A stretch of 39,861 nt of DNA from Longimicrobiales bacterium. GTDB taxonomy: Bacteria; Gemmatimonadota; Gemmatimonadetes; Longimicrobiales; Gaopeijiaceae. Numbering within the stretch: position 1 is the stretch's first letter; each line of letters opens with the position of its first letter. The notes under the pieces were generated by a model. It was given only the letters and a program-made list of their open reading frames with translations. It was not told the DNA's origin and made no database searches. This document shows, piece after piece, positions 1 to 7,829 of this stretch. The translations under genes were made by a program, and so were the position numbers. The stretch spans positions 1 through 39,861 of the forward strand of contig JANQDZ010000099.1 of NCBI GenBank assembly GCA_028278645.1, given 5' to 3'.

Positions 1-1
1 A

Positions 2-466
2 CGGATGCGCACGGTGAGGCCTCAGCTCCGGCGTGCGCTGGAGGCCCGAGACCGGGGCTGCCGGTTCCCGGGTTGTGGGGCCCGGTTCACGGAGGCCCAC
101 CATGTGGTGCACTGGCAGGACGGAGGTGAGACGACACTGGACAATTGCCTGTTGCTCTGTCGTCGGCATCATCGGGTGGTTCATGAGGGCAGGGTCATGG
201 TGTGTCTGGACGTGAACCACCAGGCGGTGTTTTTCACCCCGAAGGGCAAGGCTTTGGCCGGAGCCCCGCCCAGGCAGTTAACGCCGTTGCCACCGGCACT
301 GACGGAACCCAAAACGTCAGGGGGATGGGAGTCCGGGGAGCAAGGGGCTTACGCCTTCGAGGCGCCACCGGTCACGGAAGGGGGCGGGATACCAACCTAC
401 AACCACGACCGGGACATCCCGTGGGAAGACGAGGCCCGGGCCTGGGAGGCGGTGGATCCGGCGTAG
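2..466 (+). CDS. HNH endonuclease domain protein, C-terminal part (5' end outside window)
   Basis: The frame is open to the left edge, so this is the tail of a longer gene. The visible part has the compact HNH nuclease module: a CRFPGC zinc knuckle near residue 20 of the visible frame, then the EAHHVVHW core, a DGG turn, DNCLLLCRRHH and a final H. In the usual DUF222-HNH proteins this module is C-terminal, preceded by a long helical DUF222 region that would lie upstream of the window. After the nuclease there is an acidic, proline-rich tail without recognisable domain. The metal-binding and catalytic histidines look intact. Family members are often multicopy and their biological role is mostly unknown (phage-, intein- or mobile-element-related in some cases). 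The ATG at 5 is probably internal, not the real start. Confidence 0.85.
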   Translation, partial: RMRTVRPQLRRALEARDRGCRFPGCGARFTEAHHVVHWQDGGETTLDNCLLLCRRHHRVVHEGRVMVCLDVNHQAVFFTPKGKALAGAPPRQLTPLPPALTEPKTSGGWESGEQGAYAFEAPPVTEGGGIPTYNHDRDIPWEDEARAWEAVDPA

Positions 467-764
467 GGCTGGCTCCGGCCCCCGGCGCCGGTGCCTGCGC
501 AGGGTTCTGGCCTCAGCCCGGCGCCGGTGCCTGGGCCGGGTTCGGTCGCCCCGGGGGCCGGCCTGGCCCGGGCCGTCCACCCACAGCAGCCTCCCCCGAG
601 TCTGCTCCCCGCGGGGAGCAACGGGCAGACAGAAGAGGAAGGGACACTCACCGTCCGAACCCGGGGCCGATTCCTCTTCCGAATCCACGTCGGAAACACA
701 TTGCTCCTGGATGGGCGAAGGCTTAGTCTTCCCGTTTCTTGTCCCCGAGGTGGGGGTGGGACCC
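467..764 (+). other. GC-rich non-coding gap with a short direct repeat
   Basis: No convincing gene. The 17-bp word CCCGGCGCCGGTGCCTG occurs twice, at 481-497 and 517-533, 36 bp apart, in a very GC-rich stretch. Open frames crossing it have proline/glycine/arginine-biased composition and look like chance. The promoter of the biotin ligase gene should lie here, but I cannot point to a good -35/-10 pair. Confidence 0.5.
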
Positions 765-1697
765 ATGGCCGTATACACCGATGACCCACAGTTCGCCACG
801 GCTTTCCTATCCTCGGAGATCGCCGCGGGTTTTGTTCCCGCAGGACCCAGGGATCCCGCCCTACGCCCTGTCCTCGACGCTGTATTTCAAAACGGACCGG
901 TCTTCGTCTCCAACGAGCGGACCCCGGAACCGATCCCCACCCTCCTCATCACCGAATACTCCCCTCGGTCCCAGTACGATTTCCTGATCGAAATGGCACG
1001 GGGCAGAAATGGGCTCCCCGATGGGATATTCTGTCTTGCTGGCGCCGGGGAAAAATTCCACGGATTTAAGGGGCGACACTGGGAAGCGCTCCAGGGGAAT
1101 CTCCATCTGGCGGTTCATTTTGCGCCCGGAAGAGAGGTCGAGAGATTCGGGGTGGCGTTCACGATCCTGGCAGCCCTTTCTGTGGCGGAGTCTTTGAACC
1201 AAATTGCAGGGCTTGAGAATCGGGCCCGAATCAAATGGGTCAACGACATTCTCGTGGAGGAGAAAAAGGTGGGCGGAGTCCTGGCCTACACCCAGAGCCA
1301 GGGGACAGCCGTCACCTCGGCCGTCTTGGGGATCGGAGTGAACGTGGAGGCCACCCCGGAGGTGGTGCCGACTCCTTTTGTCCCAGCGGTGGGAGCGGTA
1401 CGTGACTTGCTCTCGGGGACCCCTCAAGGACTTCGGCAGGCGGTCTTATGGGAGCTGCTGAAGACGCTGGGGGAGACCTACAGGGTGCTACTGGAGGAGG
1501 GGGTGGACCCGCTCCTCCGCCGATATCGGGAGCACTCGATGGTTCTGGGCAGACGGGTCACGATTTGTACCGAGGACTCGGACGAGCAAATGGAGGTCCT
1601 CGCGGAGGGCCGGGTGGCCGGCATCGGCGAGAACCTCGAGCTGCTCCTGGAAGGCCGTGACAAGCCTGTGACCGGAGGTCGATTGGTTTTGGAATAG
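765..1697 (+). CDS. birA: biotin--protein ligase (no DNA-binding domain)
   Basis: Predicted to make biotinyl-AMP and attach biotin to the target lysine of carrier domains. About 310 aa with the BPL/LplA catalytic fold: the adenylate loop is represented by HGFKGRHWEALQGNL (residues about 99-113), followed by KWVNDILV...KKVGGVL (157-173), the lysine-containing biotin-binding core, and GIGVNV (189-194). A C-terminal SH3-like domain follows (GRRVTICTED...GRVAGIGENLELLL). There is no N-terminal winged helix, so it should be a monofunctional ligase and not a biotin-operon repressor. I chose ATG 765, behind a G-rich GAGGTGGGGGTGGG run; an in-frame ATG at 711 is possible but has no ribosome site. It stands just upstream of oadGAB, whose alpha subunit ends in a biotin carrier domain, so that subunit is its most likely substrate. 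Confidence 0.88.
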   Translation: MAVYTDDPQFATAFLSSEIAAGFVPAGPRDPALRPVLDAVFQNGPVFVSNERTPEPIPTLLITEYSPRSQYDFLIEMARGRNGLPDGIFCLAGAGEKFHGFKGRHWEALQGNLHLAVHFAPGREVERFGVAFTILAALSVAESLNQIAGLENRARIKWVNDILVEEKKVGGVLAYTQSQGTAVTSAVLGIGVNVEATPEVVPTPFVPAVGAVRDLLSGTPQGLRQAVLWELLKTLGETYRVLLEEGVDPLLRRYREHSMVLGRRVTICTEDSDEQMEVLAEGRVAGIGENLELLLEGRDKPVTGGRLVLE

Positions 1698-1809
1698 CGC
1701 GACGTGAGCCAGTGAAGGCGGCTTGGCTCCGACAGGCGCAAGGGATGTTGGATGAAAACCTGAAAGGCGGATCTCTCCCAGGATTCGCCGTCGGAAACGG
1801 AGAAAAAGA

Positions 1810-2022
1810 ATGAACCCACCAGACCTACTGGTTGTTTGTCTTTCCGCTTTTGTTGCGGTGTTTTTCCTGCTGGGCTTTTTGGCCGTGGTGATGCGACTGC
1901 TCATCGCGGTTTTCCCCGAGAAGCTGGCCGGCATCGATTCCGCAACCATCGCCGCGGTAACTGCAGCGGCAGCCTACGTCTTTCCAGGAACAAAAGTCAC
2001 TAAAGTCGAGGAGATAAAATGA
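1810..2022 (+). CDS. oadG: oxaloacetate decarboxylase gamma subunit (OadG-like)
   Basis: A 70-aa protein with one strongly hydrophobic segment at residues about 5-33 and a short polar tail rich in lysine and glutamate, the normal shape of the small gamma subunit. In characterised pumps this subunit anchors the alpha subunit to the beta subunit and helps assemble the complex at the inner membrane. A good ribosome site (GGAGAAAAAGA) precedes ATG 1810. The stop overlaps the start of the next gene (ATGA at 2019-2022), giving translational coupling to oadA. The C-terminal zinc-binding residues described for some enterobacterial OadG are not evident. The call leans on position and shape because small hydrophobic proteins diverge quickly. 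Confidence 0.8.
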   Translation: MNPPDLLVVCLSAFVAVFFLLGFLAVVMRLLIAVFPEKLAGIDSATIAAVTAAAAYVFPGTKVTKVEEIK

Positions 2023-3875
2023 TCTTCGCAGAGAATCCAAAAAAGATACGGGTGATGTTCACCCCCTTCCGTGACGGGCTGCAGAGCAGTTTCGGCGGCA
2101 AGGTTCGCCTGAACGACTTCCTCCCGGCCATGGAGCTTGCTGCCCAGTCCGGGATCCAGCACTTCGAGTTCGGGGGCGGCGCTCGCTTCCAGGCGCCCCT
2201 CTTCTACCTCGGTGAGAACCCCTTCGAGTGCATGCGGAAGATCCGGAACGTCGTGGGCCCCGATGCGGATCTTCAGATCCTCACCCGCTCGGTGTCCGGC
2301 GTGACGCTCACGACCCAGTCTCCGGAAGGTCTGGCCCTTCAAGGGAAGATGATGGCCGCCGCCGAGACCACGTGGGACCGGAACTTCGACTACATGAACG
2401 ACGTCCGGAACCTGCTGAACACCGGTAAGCCCATCGTCGAGGCCGGGATGCACCATCAGTGCGTCATCGCTCTCATGGGCCTTCCGTTCGAGAGTGACAC
2501 GGTCCACACATCCGATTTCTATTTCAACATCGGAAAGCAGATTCTCGCATTCCACGAATCGGGCGAATGCCGCGTCGACTCCCTCTGTCTGAAGGACGCA
2601 TCCGGCACCACCGATCCCATGACCATCTACAAGACGGCCGTGGAGCTGAAGAAGATCATGCCGCCGGAGATGCCCCTCTGGATGCACACCCACGACACGG
2701 CTTCCACCGCGGTTTCCTGCTACCAGGCAGCCATCCACGGTGGGTGCGACGGCGTGGACGTATCGGTTCGGCCCATGGCCAGCGGCACCGTGCAGCCCGA
2801 CGCCCGTTCCCTGGCTCACGCCCTGAAGGGGACCGGCTATACGCTGGACATGGACGTGTCCGCCATGGGTGAGATCGAGTCCCTTCTTACTGAAGGCATG
2901 AAGGAGTACGACTTCAACCCCACCACGACCTCCGCCGACGCCCGGGTGCTGGGATTCCCCATGCCCGGCGGCGCCATCGGACCCAACGTCCACATGATGG
3001 TGAAGGCCGGTATCCTGGATAAATACTCCGACGTCCTGGCCGAATTTCCAGTGGTGGTGGAAGCCGGTGGCGCGTGGACCAGCGTGACGCCGGGAAGCCA
3101 GCAGTACTGGCTCCAGGCATTTAATAACGTCATGTACGGCCGGTGGGAGAACATCCAGGCAGGGTACGGAAAGGCCGTCCTCGGATACTTCGGGAAAACC
3201 CCCCTCTCTCCGGATCCGGATGTGGTCAAGAAGGCTTCCGACCAGCTCGAGCTGGAGCCCTTCGACGGTGATCCTCTCGCGGCTGCCCCGAATAACATCG
3301 AGGCCGCGCAGCAGATCCTCAGGGACCACAACCTGGAGGTCAACGACGAGAACACCTTCCTGGTCCTGTCCTGCATCGTGCCGGGCGGGAAGATCGAGAC
3401 CAACCAGGGCCTGAACTTCCTCCTCGGGAAGCCCAAGATCGACATCCCGCTGAAGAAGAAGGAAGAGCCGAAGGCTGAAGTGGCGGTCGCCGCCCCGGCA
3501 GCCGGAGCCGCGCCGGCCATCACCGGTCCGGTCACCACCTCCGTGAAGGTCCAGGAAGGCGCCCAGACCCGCACCTTCTCCGTCACTGTCGAGCCCGTGG
3601 GCGGAGCCGAGGCTCCGGCCCCGGCAGCAGAGGCCGCACCGGCCGCCGCAGCGAGCGGAACGCAGGTGTTCTCGACCTTCGCCGGTTCCGTCGAGGTCGT
3701 CGACATCCTGGTGAAGGAGGGGGACAAGGTGAACGAGGGCGACGTGGTTGCCGCCATCGAAGCCATGAAGGCAAAACACGACATCAAGGCGCCCTGCGGC
3801 GGGACCGTGAGCGGCGTTCACGTATCCATCGGAGACGAAATCGACAGTAGCAACGCCATCGTCTCCATCGCCTGA
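2019..3875 (+). CDS. oadA: oxaloacetate decarboxylase alpha subunit: carboxyltransferase plus biotin carrier domain
   Basis: 618 aa. Residues about 10-300 are a pyruvate-carboxylase-type carboxyltransferase barrel; 300-460 the conserved carboxylase region; then an alanine/proline linker (about 480-550) and a C-terminal biotinyl domain with biotin lysine K584 in EAMKAKHD. Candidate metal ligands are D19 (FRDGLQS), K192 (CLKDASG) and H223/H225 (MHTHD). The subunit transfers the carboxyl group of oxaloacetate to biotin, which OadB decarboxylates while exporting Na+. The first motif reads RDGLQS instead of the common RDAHQS, and the biotin site is EAMKA instead of EAMKM, so this is a divergent branch. 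No biotin carboxylase gene is adjacent, which favours a decarboxylase over an ATP-driven carboxylase. It is coupled to oadG by a 4-base overlap and followed 12 bp later by oadB. Confidence 0.9.
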   Translation: MIFAENPKKIRVMFTPFRDGLQSSFGGKVRLNDFLPAMELAAQSGIQHFEFGGGARFQAPLFYLGENPFECMRKIRNVVGPDADLQILTRSVSGVTLTTQSPEGLALQGKMMAAAETTWDRNFDYMNDVRNLLNTGKPIVEAGMHHQCVIALMGLPFESDTVHTSDFYFNIGKQILAFHESGECRVDSLCLKDASGTTDPMTIYKTAVELKKIMPPEMPLWMHTHDTASTAVSCYQAAIHGGCDGVDVSVRPMASGTVQPDARSLAHALKGTGYTLDMDVSAMGEIESLLTEGMKEYDFNPTTTSADARVLGFPMPGGAIGPNVHMMVKAGILDKYSDVLAEFPVVVEAGGAWTSVTPGSQQYWLQAFNNVMYGRWENIQAGYGKAVLGYFGKTPLSPDPDVVKKASDQLELEPFDGDPLAAAPNNIEAAQQILRDHNLEVNDENTFLVLSCIVPGGKIETNQGLNFLLGKPKIDIPLKKKEEPKAEVAVAAPAAGAAPAITGPVTTSVKVQEGAQTRTFSVTVEPVGGAEAPAPAAEAAPAAAASGTQVFSTFAGSVEVVDILVKEGDKVNEGDVVAAIEAMKAKHDIKAPCGGTVSGVHVSIGDEIDSSNAIVSIA

Positions 3876-3887
3876 GGCGCCCGTTAA

Positions 3888-5018
3888 ATGGATATCTTCA
3901 TCCAGCTGGCACGAGACTCGGGGATAGCCAATCTAGGACTTGGCAATCTCCTGATGTTCGTGGTGGCCGGGATCCTCATCTACCTGGCTATCGCGAAGGA
4001 ATACGAACCTCTACTCCTGATTCCCATCGGGTTCGGCGCCGTACTGGCCAACCTTCCCTTGGCGGAGATGTCGTCAGAAGGGACGTCCCTCATCGGGAAG
4101 ATCTACCTGGAGGGAATCGAGAACACTGAACTCCTTCCGCCCCTGATCTTCCTGGGCGTGGGGGTCCTGACGGACTTCCGACCCCTCCTTGGGCGTCCCC
4201 TGACGTTCCTGTTGGGGGCGGCGGCTCAGCTCGGCATCTTCGTGGCCGCTTTAGGCGCCTTCTACCTCCTGGGATTTAACGCCCAGGAGGCGGCGTCCAT
4301 CGGCATCATCGGGGGTGCCGACGGGCCAACCTCCATCTTCCTGACGGCCAAACTGGCTCCGCACCTTCTGGGTCCCGTGGCTGTGGCTGCGTACAGCTAC
4401 ATGGCTTTGGTGCCCATCATCCAGCCGCCGATTCTGCGGATGATGACGACGAAGGCCGAGCGGGCCATCGACATGCCGCAGGCCATTCCGGTGTCCCAGA
4501 GGGCAGCGATTTTGTTCCCCCTCGTGACGGGGATCCTGGCATCACTGGCCGTGCCCTCCAGCGCACCACTCCTCGGTATGCTGATGTTCGGCAACCTGCT
4601 GAGAGAAAGTGGCGTGACGGAGCGGCTCAAGAAGACCGCCGGCGGGCCCATGCTCGACATCGTGACCATCCTTTTGGGCCTCGTTGTCGGTGCGACCATG
4701 TCGGCTGAGGCCTTCCTGACCACGCGGACGCTGGGGATCCTGGTGCTTGGCGCCTTCGCGTTCTCCTTCAGCACGGCTGGCGGAATCCTGTTCGCGAAGA
4801 TCATCAACCTCTTCCTCTCGAAAGAGAAGAAGATCAACCCTTGCATCGGGGCGGCCGGAGTCTCCGCCGTACCGATGTCGGCTCGTGTCGTTCAGCAGTT
4901 CGTGTCCGACGAGACAAACGGGAAGGTGAATCCGCTGATGCCGGCCATGGGACCCAACGTGGCTGGAGTCATCGGCTCTGCCGTTGCCGCAGGCGTGTTC
5001 TTGGCCTTGGTGGGGTAG
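3888..5018 (+). CDS. oadB: Na+-pumping oxaloacetate decarboxylase beta subunit
   Basis: 376-aa polytopic membrane protein with the full set of family signatures: GIIGGADGPTSIFLTAKLAP (about 139-158, containing D145, which matches the Na+/proton-handling aspartate of characterised OadB), AYSYMALVPIIQPPI (168-182) and NPCIGAAGVSAVPMSARV near 320. It decarboxylates carboxybiotin on the alpha subunit and couples this to Na+ export, so oxaloacetate breakdown helps build a sodium motive force. The start at 3888 has TGAGGCG just upstream; this overlaps the oadA stop. It is the last gene of oadGAB, with a terminator 46 bp downstream. The related methylmalonyl-CoA or glutaconyl-CoA decarboxylases use a similar subunit; the alpha-subunit type favours oxaloacetate. 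Confidence 0.93.
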   Translation: MDIFIQLARDSGIANLGLGNLLMFVVAGILIYLAIAKEYEPLLLIPIGFGAVLANLPLAEMSSEGTSLIGKIYLEGIENTELLPPLIFLGVGVLTDFRPLLGRPLTFLLGAAAQLGIFVAALGAFYLLGFNAQEAASIGIIGGADGPTSIFLTAKLAPHLLGPVAVAAYSYMALVPIIQPPILRMMTTKAERAIDMPQAIPVSQRAAILFPLVTGILASLAVPSSAPLLGMLMFGNLLRESGVTERLKKTAGGPMLDIVTILLGLVVGATMSAEAFLTTRTLGILVLGAFAFSFSTAGGILFAKIINLFLSKEKKINPCIGAAGVSAVPMSARVVQQFVSDETNGKVNPLMPAMGPNVAGVIGSAVAAGVFLALVG

Positions 5019-5063
5019 GACGCGAAAACGCGGCCTGACGGACCGGCCGTTCAGATAGGATGA

Positions 5064-5094
5064 CCCCTGGGGTGCTAGGCGCCCCGGGGGTTTT
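5064..5094 (+). terminator. rho-independent terminator of the oad operon
   Basis: CCCCTGGGG (5064-5072) can pair with CCCCGGGGG (5082-5090) around a 9-base loop, allowing one T-G pair, and is followed directly by TTTTC. It sits 46 bp after the oadB stop. Confidence 0.85.
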
Positions 5095-5153
5095 CATTTC
5101 CCTTCGCAGTGGGCTCTTGGGGTAGACGCGGCTTGGCCTTTTTCGGCCTCCAC

Positions 5154-5933
5154 CTAGCCCCGGAAAAGGGACTCCCCTTCAGCCAGGGCAGAAAGTGGAA
5201 CCGCTTCCACATCCTCCGAGATCGGAAACCGCTTGATACCGGGGTAGATCACCGCCACCCTGGTCAACCCTAGGTCCTCTCTCGCGATGCGGATGGAACG
5301 CGTGAGTCGAGGGGTGTCTGTTCGCTTACATTCGACACCCAACAGCTGGGTGCCCCGACGGATCACGAGGTCAATCTCGGCGCCCTGGTGTGTGGCCCAG
5401 AAATACACCTCATCATGGGGAGCCGACCTCAGTACCTCCTCTATGACAAGACCTTCCCATGAAGCGCCCGCCTTGGGATGGGTCAGAAGACTCTTCATGG
5501 ACTCAATTGCCAGAAGTTGGTGAAGGAGCCCCGAGTCCCGAACATAGACCTTGGGCGATTTCACCTGGCGTTTTCGCAGGTTTGCATGATACGGCTGGAG
5601 TTGCCGAATCATGAATGCGTCGGAGAGGATATCGAGATACCGGCGAGCCGTCGACTCGCTGGCACCCAGCGCTCTGGCAGCCTCAGCGGCATTCCAGGTC
5701 TGTCCATGGTAGTGGGCGAGAATGGTCCAGAAACGTCGAAGCGCTGCGGCCGGAACGCGGACACCCCACTGAGGAAGGTCTCGCTCCAAAAGAGTCTGGA
5801 TGAAGTTCTTCCGCCATGCCAGACAATCCGACGTCTGCCGCATCAGGTCCCCGGAAGCGCTCCCCAGAATCAGGAAACGGGCGGGCCCCCCTTCTCGGTC
5901 CACAAGGACCCGGAGCACAGGATACAGGTCCGG
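5154..5933 (-). pseudogene. decayed DUF4143-type AAA ATPase (N-terminal truncation and internal deletion)
   Basis: The remnant begins, reading on the minus strand, with PDLYPVLRVLVDREGGPARFLILGSAS, which matches the segment just after the Walker B motif in this family; an in-frame stop lies immediately before it, and the P-loop half is absent. A second lesion is internal: GSASGDLMRQTSD joins directly to CLAWRKNFIQTLLERDLPQ, whereas intact relatives have roughly 50-70 residues between these blocks. The rest is well kept: a helix-turn-helix region (WNAAEAARALGASESTARRYLDIL split over about 75-100), KSPKVYVRDSGLLH, and a nuclease-like tail EIDLVIRRG...GVECKR. Without the nucleotide-binding part it cannot work as an ATPase. 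It lies downstream of an intact paralogue on the same strand. A minor alternative is a retained DNA-binding/nuclease fragment translated from ATG at 5918. Confidence 0.75.
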
Positions 5934-5937
5934 TTAC

Positions 5938-5972
5938 CATGAAAAACCGTATAGCCAAGATGGTTTTTCATG
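5938..5972. repeat. perfect 11-bp inverted repeat with 13-bp spacer
   Basis: CATGAAAAACC (5938-5948) is repeated as its exact reverse complement GGTTTTTCATG (5962-5972). It lies at the broken 5' end of the decayed ATPase gene and about 60 bp beyond the stop of the intact ATPase. On RNA it would form an A/T-rich hairpin. It could be a terminator-like structure, a leftover of a small inserted palindrome, or a regulator site. Confidence 0.7.
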
Positions 5973-6034
5973 TTTTCTTGTCCCAGAAGAACCGCCAGAA
6001 CTATAAGGTGAGACGTCGAAGGCCTGACCCCTCT

Positions 6035-7261
6035 TCAGACCACCCGCCCCCAGGGGGCAGCGAGGATCCCCGGGGCAAGCCACTCCACTTTATCTCCATC
6101 GTGGAGAAGGAGGCACCCGACGACCCCGTCCCCGTACTCCTCCTGAAACGTCTTGAGATGGCGAATGTCATGGGTACGAGGGCGGCGAGTGACCTTCACC
6201 TCCACGGCCAGCAGTCGACCACGCCACTCCACAACGAAGTCCACCTCCTCGCCGGCTGCGGTTCGCCAATAGAAGACTTCCGGGCGATCCAGAACCTGGC
6301 TTTCTCGCCATGCCAGGAGATCAGAAAAGACCAGATTCTCCAGATCCTGCCCTCCGGGTTCCCTGGATCCCGACAGTCGAAGGGCCAGGCCCGTGTCGGC
6401 CCAGTAGGCTTTCGGCGTCTTGATCAGCCGCTTTGTCCGGTTCACGGAGAAGGCCGGAAGGCGCACCAGTTGATAGGAGGTCTCAAGGAGATTCAGCCAC
6501 CGTCGGACGGTGGGTTGGGAAAGCTGAACGTCTCGCCCCAACTCGGTCTGGTTGATCAGTTGGCCCAATCGGTGACAGGAGGCTCCCATCAGGCGACGGA
6601 AGTCCACAAGGCTCTCGATAACCGAGAGGTCCTTGAGGTCTCGCTCCAGGTATGTCCGGATGTACCCGTCGAACCAGATCGCGCGATCCTCCGGATCGGC
6701 GAATTCCAGGGCGGGAACCGGGAAACCGCCTTGACGAGCCAACTCCCTCCAATCAACCGGCTGGGACTCGAGCTCGTCCAGCACCGCCGGCCAGCTCTCC
6801 AGGTCGTCGTCGAAAAAGGCGGACCACCGGCCGGCCACCCCAAGCCCCAGTCGCTCCCGGCGGGTCATGGGCCAAAGGGTGAGGTAGCTTGCTCTCCCCG
6901 CAAGGGATTCGGAGACCGATTTCATCAGGAGCAGGTTTGCGGATCCAGTCAGGATGAACCGGCCAGGGACCCGATTCCGGTCCACGGATCGCTTCACTGC
7001 AAGGAGGAGTTCCGGCTTTCTTTGAACCTCGTCCAAGACCATGGCTCCGGACCGCTCCACCAGGTCGTCCGGGTAGCGCTCGGCCTGGGCCAGCACATCG
7101 AGATCGTCGAGGGTGAAATAGTCACGCTCCCCCTCGAGAAGATCCCGAACCAGGGTGCTCTTTCCCGTCTGGCGAGCCCCTGTGATCACCACCACCGGCA
7201 TGGTTCTGGCGAGACGATGAACCGAATCGGTGAGAAACCGGGGATACAATTGGCCTTTCAT
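6035..7261 (-). CDS. DUF4143-family AAA ATPase
   Basis: 408 aa when started at the ATG at 7261 (an upstream in-frame ATG at 7279 would add six residues encoded by a palindrome). Walker A is GARQTGKS (28-35), Walker B AMVLDEVQ (73-80), and a sensor-like ILTGSANLLL follows. The middle part has a winged-helix region (QTELGRDVQLSQPTVRRWLNLL) and the C-terminal DUF4143 domain carries KTPKAYWADTGLAL and a nuclease-like core EVDFVVEWRG...AVEVKVT. Members are widespread, often multicopy and horizontally mobile; their cellular job is not known, and some have been discussed in defence or toxin-like settings. All motifs look intact, unlike the decayed copy downstream. The prepilin gene is upstream on the same strand, with 112 bp between them holding the palindrome. 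Confidence 0.88.
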   Translation of the reverse strand: MKGQLYPRFLTDSVHRLARTMPVVVITGARQTGKSTLVRDLLEGERDYFTLDDLDVLAQAERYPDDLVERSGAMVLDEVQRKPELLLAVKRSVDRNRVPGRFILTGSANLLLMKSVSESLAGRASYLTLWPMTRRERLGLGVAGRWSAFFDDDLESWPAVLDELESQPVDWRELARQGGFPVPALEFADPEDRAIWFDGYIRTYLERDLKDLSVIESLVDFRRLMGASCHRLGQLINQTELGRDVQLSQPTVRRWLNLLETSYQLVRLPAFSVNRTKRLIKTPKAYWADTGLALRLSGSREPGGQDLENLVFSDLLAWRESQVLDRPEVFYWRTAAGEEVDFVVEWRGRLLAVEVKVTRRPRTHDIRHLKTFQEEYGDGVVGCLLLHDGDKVEWLAPGILAAPWGRVV

Positions 7262-7264
7262 GAT

Positions 7265-7283
7265 ATGAATGATAATCATTCAT
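7265..7283. promoter_or_regulatory. 19-bp perfect palindrome at the start of the ATPase gene
   Basis: ATGAATGAT, central A, ATCATTCAT: nine-base arms around one base, directly before the start codon at 7261. The core TGATAATCATT also matches the middle of the classical Fur box; 13 of 19 positions agree when aligned by hand. Its place fits an operator for autoregulation. It overlaps an alternative upstream start codon (7279), so if that start is used the palindrome is coding. Confidence 0.55.
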
Positions 7284-7373
7284 GTGTTGAATGACCAGGA
7301 TTTCCCGTTTCCTTCTCCAGCGGCCCAATCGAGCCTCGGAGCCGGCCCGGCGGGGGGGATCTACAGCAGCCGT

Positions 7374-7829
7374 TTACCTGGCTATGGAAGACCGGTCTTT
7401 CACCTTGATTTCCAACTCATCGTCGGTCCACCCGCTACCCTCCAGCTTTTTCTCCACCCTCTTTCCCAGATCGGTCTCGGCCATATAAACGGTGATGGAA
7501 CCCTGGGCCGTTCCTGTCGAGGACCATCGGCCGACCCAGTTGTCGTAGTCCAGCGTATAGGCTTCGGTCGCAAACGAAAACCCTTCGGGAAGGTACGGCC
7601 GGAGAGTGGTGGGGATCCTTCCTCGATACGCATCGGCAGGCCACCTACCTTTGTCGGCCGAGTGCGCGTGGACCGCCATTCGGACGATGTGGAGGTCGGC
7701 TACCACCGCCGTGGCATGCGTTGCATCGACGGCCGTTTTGAATGTGGACGTACCCATCCCCGCCAGGATCCCTGCAATCAGGATCCCGATCAGGAGCTCG
7801 ACAAGCGTATGTCCGCTTCGGTGGACCAT
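7374..7829 (-). CDS. prepilin-like protein (type II secretion or type IV pilus pseudopilin)
   Basis: 151 aa with a class III signal: MVHRSG, the cleavage glycine G6, then HTLVELLIGILIAGILAGMG with the conserved glutamate at position +5. After the hydrophobic helix comes a globular part with no motif I recognise (DYDNWVGRWSSTG...). Residue +1 is histidine, where phenylalanine is more usual. The length fits a minor pseudopilin of the GspG/GspH class. GGGGGAG stands just ahead of ATG 7829. No secretion or pilus assembly genes are nearby, so it looks like an orphan whose machinery is encoded elsewhere. Confidence 0.75.
   Translation of the reverse strand: MVHRSGHTLVELLIGILIAGILAGMGTSTFKTAVDATHATAVVADLHIVRMAVHAHSADKGRWPADAYRGRIPTTLRPYLPEGFSFATEAYTLDYDNWVGRWSSTGTAQGSITVYMAETDLGKRVEKKLEGSGWTDDELEIKVKDRSSIAR

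Noticed and set aside
1974-3821. 615-codon minus-strand open frame
   Set aside because: Shadow of oadA caused by high GC; histidine/glycine/valine-rich translation without motifs.
5816-7294. 492-codon plus-strand open frame
   Set aside because: It is antisense to the two DUF4143 ATPase genes, whose minus-strand translations have clear motifs; the plus-strand product has no family features.
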